Assembly: GCA_018818165.1 (NCBI GenBank)
Contig: JAHISP010000065.1
Span: 1 to 34,004 of the forward strand
Source: Bacteroidota bacterium
GTDB taxonomy: Bacteria > Bacteroidota > Ignavibacteria > Ignavibacteriales > Melioribacteraceae
DNA length: 34,004 bases
Direction: 5' to 3'
The first letter of the stretch is position 1; each line of letters opens with the position of its first letter. Under the pieces are notes generated by a model. It was given only the letters and a program-made list of their open reading frames with translations, did not search any database and was not told the DNA's origin. A program made the position numbers and the translations under genes. Of this stretch, positions 16,831 to 24,220 are shown in pieces.

Positions 16831-18540
16831 TCAATTTTGTAAAAAATACTTTTTGTAAATATCTGAATTAGAAATTAATTCTTCGTGTGACCCTACAGCA
16901 ACAATTTTCCCTTTTTCCATCAAATAAATTAAATCAAATTTATCCATGTCCACCAATCTGTGAGTAATAAATATTAGGGATTTGTCTTTTGCTGCCAAAT
17001 GAACTGTATTTAAAATATTCATCTCGTTTACAGAATCAAGATCGGCGGTAATTTCATCGCAAATAAAAATAGGAGAATCCTTTAATATTGCTCTTGCAAT
17101 TGCAAGTCGTCTTCTTTCACCACCGCTTAATTGTTTACCTTGGTTGCCAATCCAAGTATCCAATTTATTTGGTAGTGATTGAACAAATTCGTTCAATTCT
17201 GCTTTTTCAAGCGAAAACCATATTTCATAATCCGTTGCATCTGGCTTTGCAATTAACAAATTATTTTTAATTGTATCGCTGAATAAAAAAACCTTTTGCG
17301 GAATTATAGAAAACTTTTCACGTATTTTTTCTTCGGATAATTGATTGTATTCATAATTATCAATTGTAAGCGAGCCAGAATTAATATTCCAAAAATTTAA
17401 CAACAAATTAGTAATTGTAGATTTTCCAGCCCCACTGCCTCCAATAATTGCAATTTTCTTATTGTTGGATATTTTGAAGGAAATTTCATCCAATACTTTT
17501 TCATTACCATTATATGAAAAACTGACTTTGTACAGCGAAATACTCTTCCCAATTAATTGATAATCAACCGACTTCTTTTCAACCACAACTTGTTCAGTAA
17601 TTTGGAACAATCTTTCGCCAGCTTTGGTGCTACTATTGAGATATTGCAAGGCTAATGGTATTGGAAATACTGCTTCAAATGCAGCCATTGTTCCAAGAGT
17701 TAAAACAGCAAGGTATATTCCATCAAGTAAACCATTGGAAACCAGTGGCGCGGTTGAGACAAAAACAGAAACGACAGAAATGTTCATAAGCAGCCCTATT
17801 AAGCTTTCATTCATTCCAGTAATTAGTTTCATCCTACGTTGTATTTTAATAAGCTTATTATTTGTTTCATTAAACTCTGCTTTGTAATCAGCAACTTTAC
17901 CAAAGGAAATTAATTCATTTTTACCTTCAATTCCATCCAATGAAAGCTGAGATAAACGTGCGCGTAAAATGATAATTTGCTCACTTATTTTTTTGCTTAG
18001 CATATAAGTAAACCACGGAACTACAATGGCAGCAAAGGAATATGGAATTAAAAAGATAAACGCAATTGCAATGCTAAAGTTTGCGAATAAAATAAAAACA
18101 AGAATTGCCACAAATACCGCAATAAGAGGAGGAGAAACAACACGTATAAAAATATGCTCCAGTGTTTCCACATCGGCAACAACTCGCGATAGCAAATCAC
18201 CGCTTGTTAACTTTCCAGTTTTTGATGGAACAAGTGGCTCAAAAGCTTTGAAAAACCAAACTCTAAATTTGGCAAGCAAATTAAATGTTATATCATGCGA
18301 AATAAGTCTTTCCGCGTAGCGGAATAATCCACGTGAAATTCCAAAAAATCTGACACCAACAATTCCTACTTGCAACTCACCAATATGTGGCTGAAGAGCA
18401 GCTTTGGAAATTATATACGCTGAGGTCATTAGTAAGCCAATACTACTGCCTATTGTAAAAAATCCTATAATAATTGAAAGAAGCATCCACCATTTATAAG
18501 GAGCAAGCAGTTTCACTATTTTTATCAATATCTGCTTCAT
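16831..18540 (-). CDS. cydC: Thiol reductant ABC exporter subunit CydC
   Basis: A 569-residue fused membrane-ATPase half-transporter. Six membrane segments occupy about residues 1-300. The nucleotide-binding domain has Walker A GGSGAGKST (367-375), the ABC signature LSGGE (471-475) and a Walker B ending in CDEITADLD. With CydD it forms the heterodimer that exports glutathione/cysteine to the periplasm (or handles haem), which is needed for assembly of cytochrome bd. Its ATG overlaps the cydD stop in an ATGA arrangement, so translation is coupled. Identification as CydC rather than a generic exporter rests on this position after cydA, cydB and cydD. Confidence 0.93.
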   Translation of the reverse strand: MKQILIKIVKLLAPYKWWMLLSIIIGFFTIGSSIGLLMTSAYIISKAALQPHIGELQVGIVGVRFFGISRGLFRYAERLISHDITFNLLAKFRVWFFKAFEPLVPSKTGKLTSGDLLSRVVADVETLEHIFIRVVSPPLIAVFVAILVFILFANFSIAIAFIFLIPYSFAAIVVPWFTYMLSKKISEQIIILRARLSQLSLDGIEGKNELISFGKVADYKAEFNETNNKLIKIQRRMKLITGMNESLIGLLMNISVVSVFVSTAPLVSNGLLDGIYLAVLTLGTMAAFEAVFPIPLALQYLNSSTKAGERLFQITEQVVVEKKSVDYQLIGKSISLYKVSFSYNGNEKVLDEISFKISNNKKIAIIGGSGAGKSTITNLLLNFWNINSGSLTIDNYEYNQLSEEKIREKFSIIPQKVFLFSDTIKNNLLIAKPDATDYEIWFSLEKAELNEFVQSLPNKLDTWIGNQGKQLSGGERRRLAIARAILKDSPIFICDEITADLDSVNEMNILNTVHLAAKDKSLIFITHRLVDMDKFDLIYLMEKGKIVAVGSHEELISNSDIYKKYFLQN

Positions 18541-20264
18541 ATTTCTCTCTTAAATGTGTTATAGAGATTTTGATAAATTTTATTTTCTGCCAACAAGTTT
18601 GCGTGTGTACCCTCTCCAATTATTTTCCCTTTCTCTAAAACAATTATTTTATCCGCACTTAGTATAGTATTTAACCTATGCGCAACAATAACAACTGTTT
18701 TACCTTTGGCTAATCTTTTAATTGAAGATAATAAATCTGACTCATAGACTGAGTCAATACTTGATGTAGGTTCATCCATTAACCAAATTGGAGATTTTTT
18801 CAAAAATGCTCGAGCTAATGCAATTCTTTGAATTTCGCCACCACTTAATGTAGCACCATTTTCGCCAACAAGTGAATGATAGCCATCTTTTAGTTTAACT
18901 ATTGAGTCGTGAATAAATGCATTTTTAGCTGCATCAATAATTTCATTTTCAGCAGCGTTTTCTTTTGCTATAGAAATATTTTCATAAATTGATTTATGAA
19001 AAATGTGCGGATTTTGCGACACCCAACTAATGTTGCTATACCATTGCTCTTCAGAAATATTTATTAAATTATTTTGGTCAACTAATATTTCACCAGAACT
19101 AGGTTCAAGAAAGCGCATTAGCATATTTATAATAGTGGTTTTCCCAGAACCAGATTCACCAACAATTGCAGTAGTTTTTCCTCTTTCAATTGTAAATGAG
19201 ATTTCATTTAAAGCAATATTATTTCTATTTTCATAACTGAATGAAACTTTGCTAAACTCAATATTTTCATTTTGGAAATCCAAATTTGATTTAACTAAAG
19301 TCTCTTCACTTTGAGCTTTTGCAAATATTTCTTGAATTGATTTAAATGCCGCCAAGCCTTCCAAGCCAGCGTGATATCTGCTTCCGAGTTGACGAAGAGG
19401 AAGATAAAATTCAGGAGCAAGTATCAACACAAATAGCGCACTTTCAAATTGCATATTGCCGTACATTAATCTTAATCCAATTTCTACAGCAATAATTGCA
19501 ATGCTTAATGTTGAAAGCAGCTCGAGAACAAGCGCTGAGAGAAATGCAATTTTTAATACTTTCATTGTTGATGATTTAAAGGAATTGCTTATTTCTTCAA
19601 TCCTTTTTATTTCATCCTTTGCTCTGTTAAACATTTTTAGAGTTGTAATTCCTTGAAGGACATCTAGAAAATGTCCACTCATTCTGCTTAATGATTTCCA
19701 ATGTTTTCTATTTATTTCTTCGGCTGATGAACCTATCAAATACATTAATAGTGGAATTAGTGGAGCCGTTGCAAGAAATACAACTCCAGAAAGAATATCA
19801 ATTGGAAAGACAAATAGTAAAATCAAAAATGGAGTTAAGGCGGACAGAAATAATTGTGGTAGGTATTCACTGAAATATGAATCTAATGCTTCAACTCCTT
19901 TAATAACTGTATTAGAAAGCTCACCACTTGTTTGGTTTAGAAGAATTTCTCCCTTATCTTCAAATAATATTTTGTTAATTGCCTCTCTCAAATTCTTTTT
20001 AATGTTGCCAACAACTATTTCAATTTTGTTCTTTTCATACCAAATAAAAAAAGCTTTTAATATTGCTGCTACTATAAAGTAGATTAAGTAATTAGATACA
20101 TCTGAGAGATTTTTATTTTCCAGAAATATTAGATTTATTGATTTAGCTAAATAATAAGCAAGAAGTATTGTAAATATTGATGCAATAAAACCACTTATAA
20201 TGGAAGTGATAAATGATGATTTTGTTTTGGAAGTTAGTCTTAATAGATCTTTATCTATGTTCAT
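18537..20264 (-). CDS. cydD: Thiol reductant ABC exporter subunit CydD
   Basis: A 575-residue ABC half-transporter partnered with CydC. The membrane domain spans about residues 1-310 and includes the family-typical LAPEFYLPLRQLGSRYHAGLEG loop (about 283-304). The ATPase domain has Walker A GESGSGKTT (369-377), LSGGEIQRIALARAF and the Walker B segment IWLMDEPTSSID. The APEFYLPLRxLGxxYHA motif is diagnostic for CydD. An 82-bp gap with a strong hairpin separates it from cydB, so its expression may be lower than that of cydAB. ATG start; no obvious Shine-Dalgarno. Confidence 0.95.
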   Translation of the reverse strand: MNIDKDLLRLTSKTKSSFITSIISGFIASIFTILLAYYLAKSINLIFLENKNLSDVSNYLIYFIVAAILKAFFIWYEKNKIEIVVGNIKKNLREAINKILFEDKGEILLNQTSGELSNTVIKGVEALDSYFSEYLPQLFLSALTPFLILLFVFPIDILSGVVFLATAPLIPLLMYLIGSSAEEINRKHWKSLSRMSGHFLDVLQGITTLKMFNRAKDEIKRIEEISNSFKSSTMKVLKIAFLSALVLELLSTLSIAIIAVEIGLRLMYGNMQFESALFVLILAPEFYLPLRQLGSRYHAGLEGLAAFKSIQEIFAKAQSEETLVKSNLDFQNENIEFSKVSFSYENRNNIALNEISFTIERGKTTAIVGESGSGKTTIINMLMRFLEPSSGEILVDQNNLINISEEQWYSNISWVSQNPHIFHKSIYENISIAKENAAENEIIDAAKNAFIHDSIVKLKDGYHSLVGENGATLSGGEIQRIALARAFLKKSPIWLMDEPTSSIDSVYESDLLSSIKRLAKGKTVVIVAHRLNTILSADKIIVLEKGKIIGEGTHANLLAENKIYQNLYNTFKREI

Positions 20265-20307
20265 TTAGGAGATTTTCTTTCTTTTCTTTTGAAGCACGAA
20301 GATACAA

Positions 20308-20340
20308 AACATTGAGACATTATTAAAATGTCTCAATGTT
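20308..20340 (-). terminator. 14-bp-stem hairpin between cydB and cydD
   Basis: AACATTGAGACATT and AATGTCTCAATGTT form a perfect 14-bp stem around a 5-base loop, beginning 6 bases after the cydB stop. On the minus strand it is followed by TTGTATCTTCG, only weakly T-rich. It could be a partial terminator, an mRNA-stabilising element for cydAB, or a processing site. Confidence 0.6.
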
Positions 20341-20346
20341 GAAATA

Positions 20347-21360
20347 TTAATATTCTAATTCTGATTTTCTTGAAATCCTTTTTCTAAATACCCAATACGT
20401 CCATGACTGATAAATAAGCACGATTGGGACAAATATTAAAGCCACAATGCTCATTACCCCAAGTGTGTAATCAGAAGAAGATGCATTATAAATTGTTAAA
20501 CTCCAATCTGGGTTTGTGCTTGAAACCATTACTCTTGGAAATAATCCAGAGAAGATAGAAATAGTAGAAAATGCAATTGTTATACCCATCATAATAAAAG
20601 CCCAACCTTCGCGCTTTACTTTCAGAAAATATCCAACTGAAAGAATTGCTAAAAGTGCAACAATTGGAACTACACCAGGATTAATTCCAAATCCCGCAAT
20701 AACATCTGTTTCTATGTAACTGTAAACAACAAATAAGAGAAGAACAATAGTTGATGGCAACCATAATTTACGTGCAGTTGCTTTTGCAGATTCAAGAATA
20801 TCATCTGTTGTTTTTAAAGTTAAAAAGATTGCTCCGTGCAATGTGAATAGCAAAAATGACGCAACTCCACCAACAATTGCATATGGATTTAAGAGATTAA
20901 AAAATCCGCCAGTGTATGTCATTGTTTCATCAATGGGAAGACCTCTTATTAAATTAGCAAGTGCAACCCCCCATAACAAAGCTGGAACAGCACTTCCAAA
21001 AAATATTATCCAATCCCAAGTATTTCTCCATTTTGAATTTTCATCTTTGCTTCTAAACTCAAATGAAACAGCTCTAACAATAATAGCAACTAACATTAAA
21101 AATAGCGCAAGATAAAACCCACTAAACATTGTTGCATACCAATGAGGAAAAGCTGCAAAAATTGCACCGCCGGCTGTTAATAGCCAAACTTCGTTTCCAT
21201 CCCAATGAGGCCCAATTGTGTTGATAATAACTCTGCGAGCTTTATCGTCCTTCCCTAAAAATGGGAGTAAAATTCCAACTCCATAATCAAATCCTTCCAA
21301 AAAGAAAAATCCAATAAAGAGTACTGTAACTAAAATAAACCATATTATATTTAAGTCCAT
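20347..21360 (-). CDS. cydB: Cytochrome bd ubiquinol oxidase subunit II
   Basis: A 337-residue multi-pass membrane protein, the second core subunit of cytochrome bd, a high-affinity quinol:O2 oxidoreductase. The N-terminus has the conserved FFLEGFDYGVGILLPFLG and then INTIGPHWDGNEVWLLTAGGAIFAAFP, both hallmarks of CydB; about eight membrane helices follow. AAGGAG lies about 8 bases upstream of the ATG, and the gene starts 12 bases after the cydA stop, so the two are translated from one message. In Bacteroidota-type organisms the quinone would be a menaquinone (inference). No small CydX-like subunit is visible. Confidence 0.97.
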   Translation of the reverse strand: MDLNIIWFILVTVLFIGFFFLEGFDYGVGILLPFLGKDDKARRVIINTIGPHWDGNEVWLLTAGGAIFAAFPHWYATMFSGFYLALFLMLVAIIVRAVSFEFRSKDENSKWRNTWDWIIFFGSAVPALLWGVALANLIRGLPIDETMTYTGGFFNLLNPYAIVGGVASFLLFTLHGAIFLTLKTTDDILESAKATARKLWLPSTIVLLLFVVYSYIETDVIAGFGINPGVVPIVALLAILSVGYFLKVKREGWAFIMMGITIAFSTISIFSGLFPRVMVSSTNPDWSLTIYNASSSDYTLGVMSIVALIFVPIVLIYQSWTYWVFRKRISRKSELEY

Positions 21361-21372
21361 TATATTCTCCTT

Positions 21373-22740
21373 TTAATTTTCTGAATGATTTGATTCGTGA
21401 ATGTTCATTGCATCTACACCTTTTATCGCAAATTTTCGCCATAAATAAACAGTTGGAATTAGTAATATTCCATAAAGTACTGTATAGCCAATAGTGGTAA
21501 AAAGAACTTCACCAGCTGTTGTTGCTTTTGAAACTGAATCTTCAATTCTGAAAAGTCCAAAAACTGTCCATGGTTGTCTACCCATTTCTGTAAAAATCCA
21601 ACCTGTTGCATTTGCAATAAAAGGTAAACTTACACCAAAAAGTAGAATTTTATAAAAAATTGGAGAAAAGTCGAAATTCTTTTTATAAGCAACCCACCAA
21701 CCTATTAATAAAACAAAAAACATTGCAGCTCCAGCACCAACCATCATCCTAAAAGTCCAATAAGAAATTGCAACTGGTGGAACATAATTACCAGGACCAT
21801 ATTTAACTTCGTACTCTGCCTGCAAATTTTTAATTCCTTTAACTTCACCATCAAATTTATTGTATGCTAAAAAGCTAAGTGCGCCTGGAATTTTAAGAGC
21901 AAATACATCTTCCCTTTTTGTTTCATCTCCAATTGTAAACAAAGACATAGACGCAGGATTTTCAGATTCCCAAAGTGCTTCCGCTGCAGCCATTTTCATT
22001 GGTTGAACTTTAACCATGTATTGTGCTTGGCTGTGTCCAATAATAGCAACAAATATAGTTCCAATTATTCCATAAACAATTGCAAACTTGAAAGAACTTT
22101 TAAATACTTCTTGATTTTTGTTTTTGTTTAGCTGATAAATGCTAACTGTAAGAATAAAAAATGCTGTAGTTGAAATACCAGCAAAGAAAACGTGTGGAAA
22201 TTGTACCCAAACATGTCCGCTTGTAAGCAAGGCAAAAAAATCTGTCATTTCCGCTCTTCCATTTACAAGATGATAACCTACAGGTTGCTGCATAAATGAG
22301 TTTGCTATTAAAATCCAAATAGCTGAAAGATTAGAACCAATTGCCACTAACCATATTGCTGCTAAATGCATTTTCTTTGAAAGCTTTTCCCATCCAAAAA
22401 TCCAGATTCCTAAAAATGTTGATTCTAAAAAGAAAGCCAAAAGAGCTTCAATTGCAAGTGGAACACCAAAAATATCACCCACAAATCTTGAATACTCTGA
22501 CCAGTTCATTCCAAATTGGAACTCTTGAACTATTCCAGTAGCAACTCCAATTGCAAAATTAACCAAGAACATCTTTCCCCAAAAAAGCACCATTTTTTTA
22601 TACTTTTCATCGCCGGTTCTAACATATTGAGTTTCCATTAAAGCTAATGCAAGCGTAAAACCCAATGTTAGAGGAACAAAAAGAAAATGATAAACAGTTG
22701 TTATGGCAAATTGCCATCTTGCAAGCGCAAGAACATCCAT
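21373..22740 (-). CDS. cydA: Cytochrome bd ubiquinol oxidase subunit I
   Basis: The 455-residue haem-bearing subunit of cytochrome bd. Expected ligands are visible: His18 in VYHFLFVPLTLG (high-spin haem side), His183 in FPHVFFAG and Met386 in WIFTEMGRQPW (the low-spin haem b558 pair), plus the ESTFLGIWIFGWEKL helix with its conserved acidic residue. The Q-loop between about residues 247 and 320 is of the short type. A GGAGGT ribosome-binding site is 5 bases before the ATG. It directly follows the rrf2-family regulator gene (25-bp gap) and leads cydB, cydD and cydC. Use at low oxygen is consistent with the family. Confidence 0.97.
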   Translation of the reverse strand: MDVLALARWQFAITTVYHFLFVPLTLGFTLALALMETQYVRTGDEKYKKMVLFWGKMFLVNFAIGVATGIVQEFQFGMNWSEYSRFVGDIFGVPLAIEALLAFFLESTFLGIWIFGWEKLSKKMHLAAIWLVAIGSNLSAIWILIANSFMQQPVGYHLVNGRAEMTDFFALLTSGHVWVQFPHVFFAGISTTAFFILTVSIYQLNKNKNQEVFKSSFKFAIVYGIIGTIFVAIIGHSQAQYMVKVQPMKMAAAEALWESENPASMSLFTIGDETKREDVFALKIPGALSFLAYNKFDGEVKGIKNLQAEYEVKYGPGNYVPPVAISYWTFRMMVGAGAAMFFVLLIGWWVAYKKNFDFSPIFYKILLFGVSLPFIANATGWIFTEMGRQPWTVFGLFRIEDSVSKATTAGEVLFTTIGYTVLYGILLIPTVYLWRKFAIKGVDAMNIHESNHSEN

Positions 22741-22765
22741 AATACCTCCAAATAATTAGTTTTTG

Positions 22766-23188
22766 TTATTTAAGATCTGCGTCTGTAAACGCGAATTCAT
22801 TTATTGTTTTTATTTTTAATTTTTCAATTATTTGATTTTCTTGCTCAATAAAGAAGCTGTGAAGATTGCAAGGTGCTGGCAAGGGACAAAAGCCATCAAC
22901 ATTAATACAATCACTAACGCTCATAGCTAATCCCATTGCTTCACATATTTGAAATAGCGAGAGTTCTTCTGGTTTTATTGCTAACAATACACCACCATTT
23001 TTGCCACGTATGGTTTTTAATATGTTATTCTTCTTTAATTGATATACAATTTTTGTAGCAAAGGGTTTTGTTATTAGTAATTTTGAAGAAAGTTGTTGAA
23101 TTGAAAAGTGAGATTTTCCACAAGAACCTGCAAGATATGCGCAAATTCTTATTGCATAATCGTAATCTCTTTTGGTTAAATAATACAT
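22766..23188 (-). CDS. Rrf2-family transcriptional regulator with Fe-S cysteines
   Basis: A 140-residue winged-helix regulator of the Rrf2 family (relatives IscR, NsrR, RsrR). The N-terminus MYYLTKRDYDYAIRICAYLA is the standard Rrf2 opening. The recognition helix region (IQQLSSKLLITKPFATKIVYQL) and the wing with GKNGGVLLA follow. Three cysteines at 94, 101 and 107 (C-x6-C-x5-C) match the Fe-S-binding loop of redox or NO sensors. It is the first gene of the cydABDC operon, so it likely adjusts terminal-oxidase expression to oxygen, NO or iron-sulphur status, and an 8-bp dyad at its own promoter suggests autoregulation. The signal sensed is inference. Compared with IscR the first spacer is one residue longer. 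Confidence 0.92.
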   Translation of the reverse strand: MYYLTKRDYDYAIRICAYLAGSCGKSHFSIQQLSSKLLITKPFATKIVYQLKKNNILKTIRGKNGGVLLAIKPEELSLFQICEAMGLAMSVSDCINVDGFCPLPAPCNLHSFFIEQENQIIEKLKIKTINEFAFTDADLK

Positions 23189-23197
23189 AAAATTCTC

Positions 23198-23249
23198 AAC
23201 TATACTAAAATGGTATAGTTAAGTTATAAAATTTATTTAATAGACACAA
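23198..23249 (-). promoter_or_regulatory. Promoter and dyad operator of the rrf2-cydABDC operon
   Basis: A perfect 8-bp inverted repeat, AACTATAC and GTATAGTT with a 7-base spacer (23198-23220), lies just upstream of the rrf2 ATG. On the minus strand it is directly preceded by a TATAAC box (23223-23228), and 15 bases further upstream is TTGTGT (23244-23249). The dyad would cover the transcription start, as expected for a repressor site. Site and promoter are read from sequence; binding by the Rrf2 protein is inferred from adjacency. Confidence 0.6.
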
Positions 23250-23257
23250 GGTCTTTT

Positions 23258-24211
23258 TTAATCGGATATTTTTATTGCTTTATGAGAACTTGCAAATGCG
23301 CTAAAATAGCCAAGTGCATTATTTGTCCAATTAGAAATTGGATTTGTTGGCGCAACAGATGTACTGCTTGGTCTTCCACCCGATGAACTTCCTGAAGCAT
23401 TCACACTATTTGCAGTTTTATAAAAATCGTACGTTGCTTTATCAATTGATTGCAACTCAACTGTAATTATATCGCCAATATTTAGATTAAGAACTTCAGC
23501 ATCTAATTGAGCTCTGGCATTTATGTCATTTCCATCTGTATATTTGTCATCATACACAATAAACCCCGCTAAATCCTTTTCATTGTGAGATATTTTAAAG
23601 CGACAGTAATTTGCAATGTCTGGTTCATCTTTAAAATAAATATGTAAAATATAACGCCCTTTACCACTGCTACTTCTTGGGCCAAGCTTGGATTTTTCAA
23701 TTGTTAGAGAATCTATTTCAATTCTATTGGGCATTTTGGATTCTGCAAAATAATTTTTCCCCTCAACATTTACTTCAACAGAGTAGTTAGTGTTAGTATT
23801 ACCAATTATCAAATCTGTTCTGTATTCGCCAGGCATTACTTCAATCATTGTTGCACTTTTACCTTTGTCATCTGAAATTATAACAACTGCATCCGAAACT
23901 CTTTCGTATTCGCCAACGGTATAAAAATCAGTAGATTTTGTAATAACCATTGTGCTAACAGAGCTTGTATCAGATATTTTAGCTTCCAAAACAATTGCTG
24001 TATTTGCAGAGTTCAAATCAATTTGAATAACATCTTCACAGCTAAAGAGTAAAAATGTCATTAATACTAATGTTATTGTTAAAATGCCTTTTTTTACTGG
24101 ACTAAGCAGCATTTTATTAGAGGTTGCTGCACTCATTCTTCTTAATATTTTTTTCGAAGATTGGTTTGGTTTGCAATGACTTTCTCTGTTTATATTTTTA
24201 TTTGTGTTCAT
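23258..24211 (-). CDS. DUF4249 lipoprotein, partner of TonB receptor, with extended N-terminus
   Basis: A 317-residue protein of the DUF4249 family: lipobox FLLFSC with Cys58, then the family's opening EDVIQIDLNSANTAIVLEA and a long beta-rich body, ending SNWTNNALGYFSAFASSHKAI, which is typical of the family. DUF4249 proteins are outer-membrane lipoproteins encoded next to TonB receptors and thought to serve in substrate uptake. The gene begins 9 bases after the receptor's stop; AGGAAG overlapping that stop is a good ribosome-binding site for the ATG at 24211, which I chose for that reason. However, this gives a 42-residue basic stretch before the hydrophobic core, far longer than usual; residues about 11-39 coincide with repeat-like DNA. 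Internal starts at Met26 or Met34 would give normal lipoprotein signals but lack good ribosome sites. Confidence 0.8.
   Translation of the reverse strand: MNTNKNINRESHCKPNQSSKKILRRMSAATSNKMLLSPVKKGILTITLVLMTFLLFSCEDVIQIDLNSANTAIVLEAKISDTSSVSTMVITKSTDFYTVGEYERVSDAVVIISDDKGKSATMIEVMPGEYRTDLIIGNTNTNYSVEVNVEGKNYFAESKMPNRIEIDSLTIEKSKLGPRSSSGKGRYILHIYFKDEPDIANYCRFKISHNEKDLAGFIVYDDKYTDGNDINARAQLDAEVLNLNIGDIITVELQSIDKATYDFYKTANSVNASGSSSGGRPSSTSVAPTNPISNWTNNALGYFSAFASSHKAIKISD
24097..24182 (-). repeat. Repeat-like insertion between start codon and signal peptide of the DUF4249 gene
   Basis: On the minus strand this begins GTCATTGCAAACC with AACCAATCTTCG after it, continues GAATGAGTGCAGCAACCTC and ends near a GCAGC/GCTGC pair. 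GTCATTGC...CAATCTTC is a common opening of dispersed intergenic repeats in this lineage. The insertion keeps the frame. Boundaries are approximate. Confidence 0.5.
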
Positions 24212-24220
24212 CTTTTCTTC

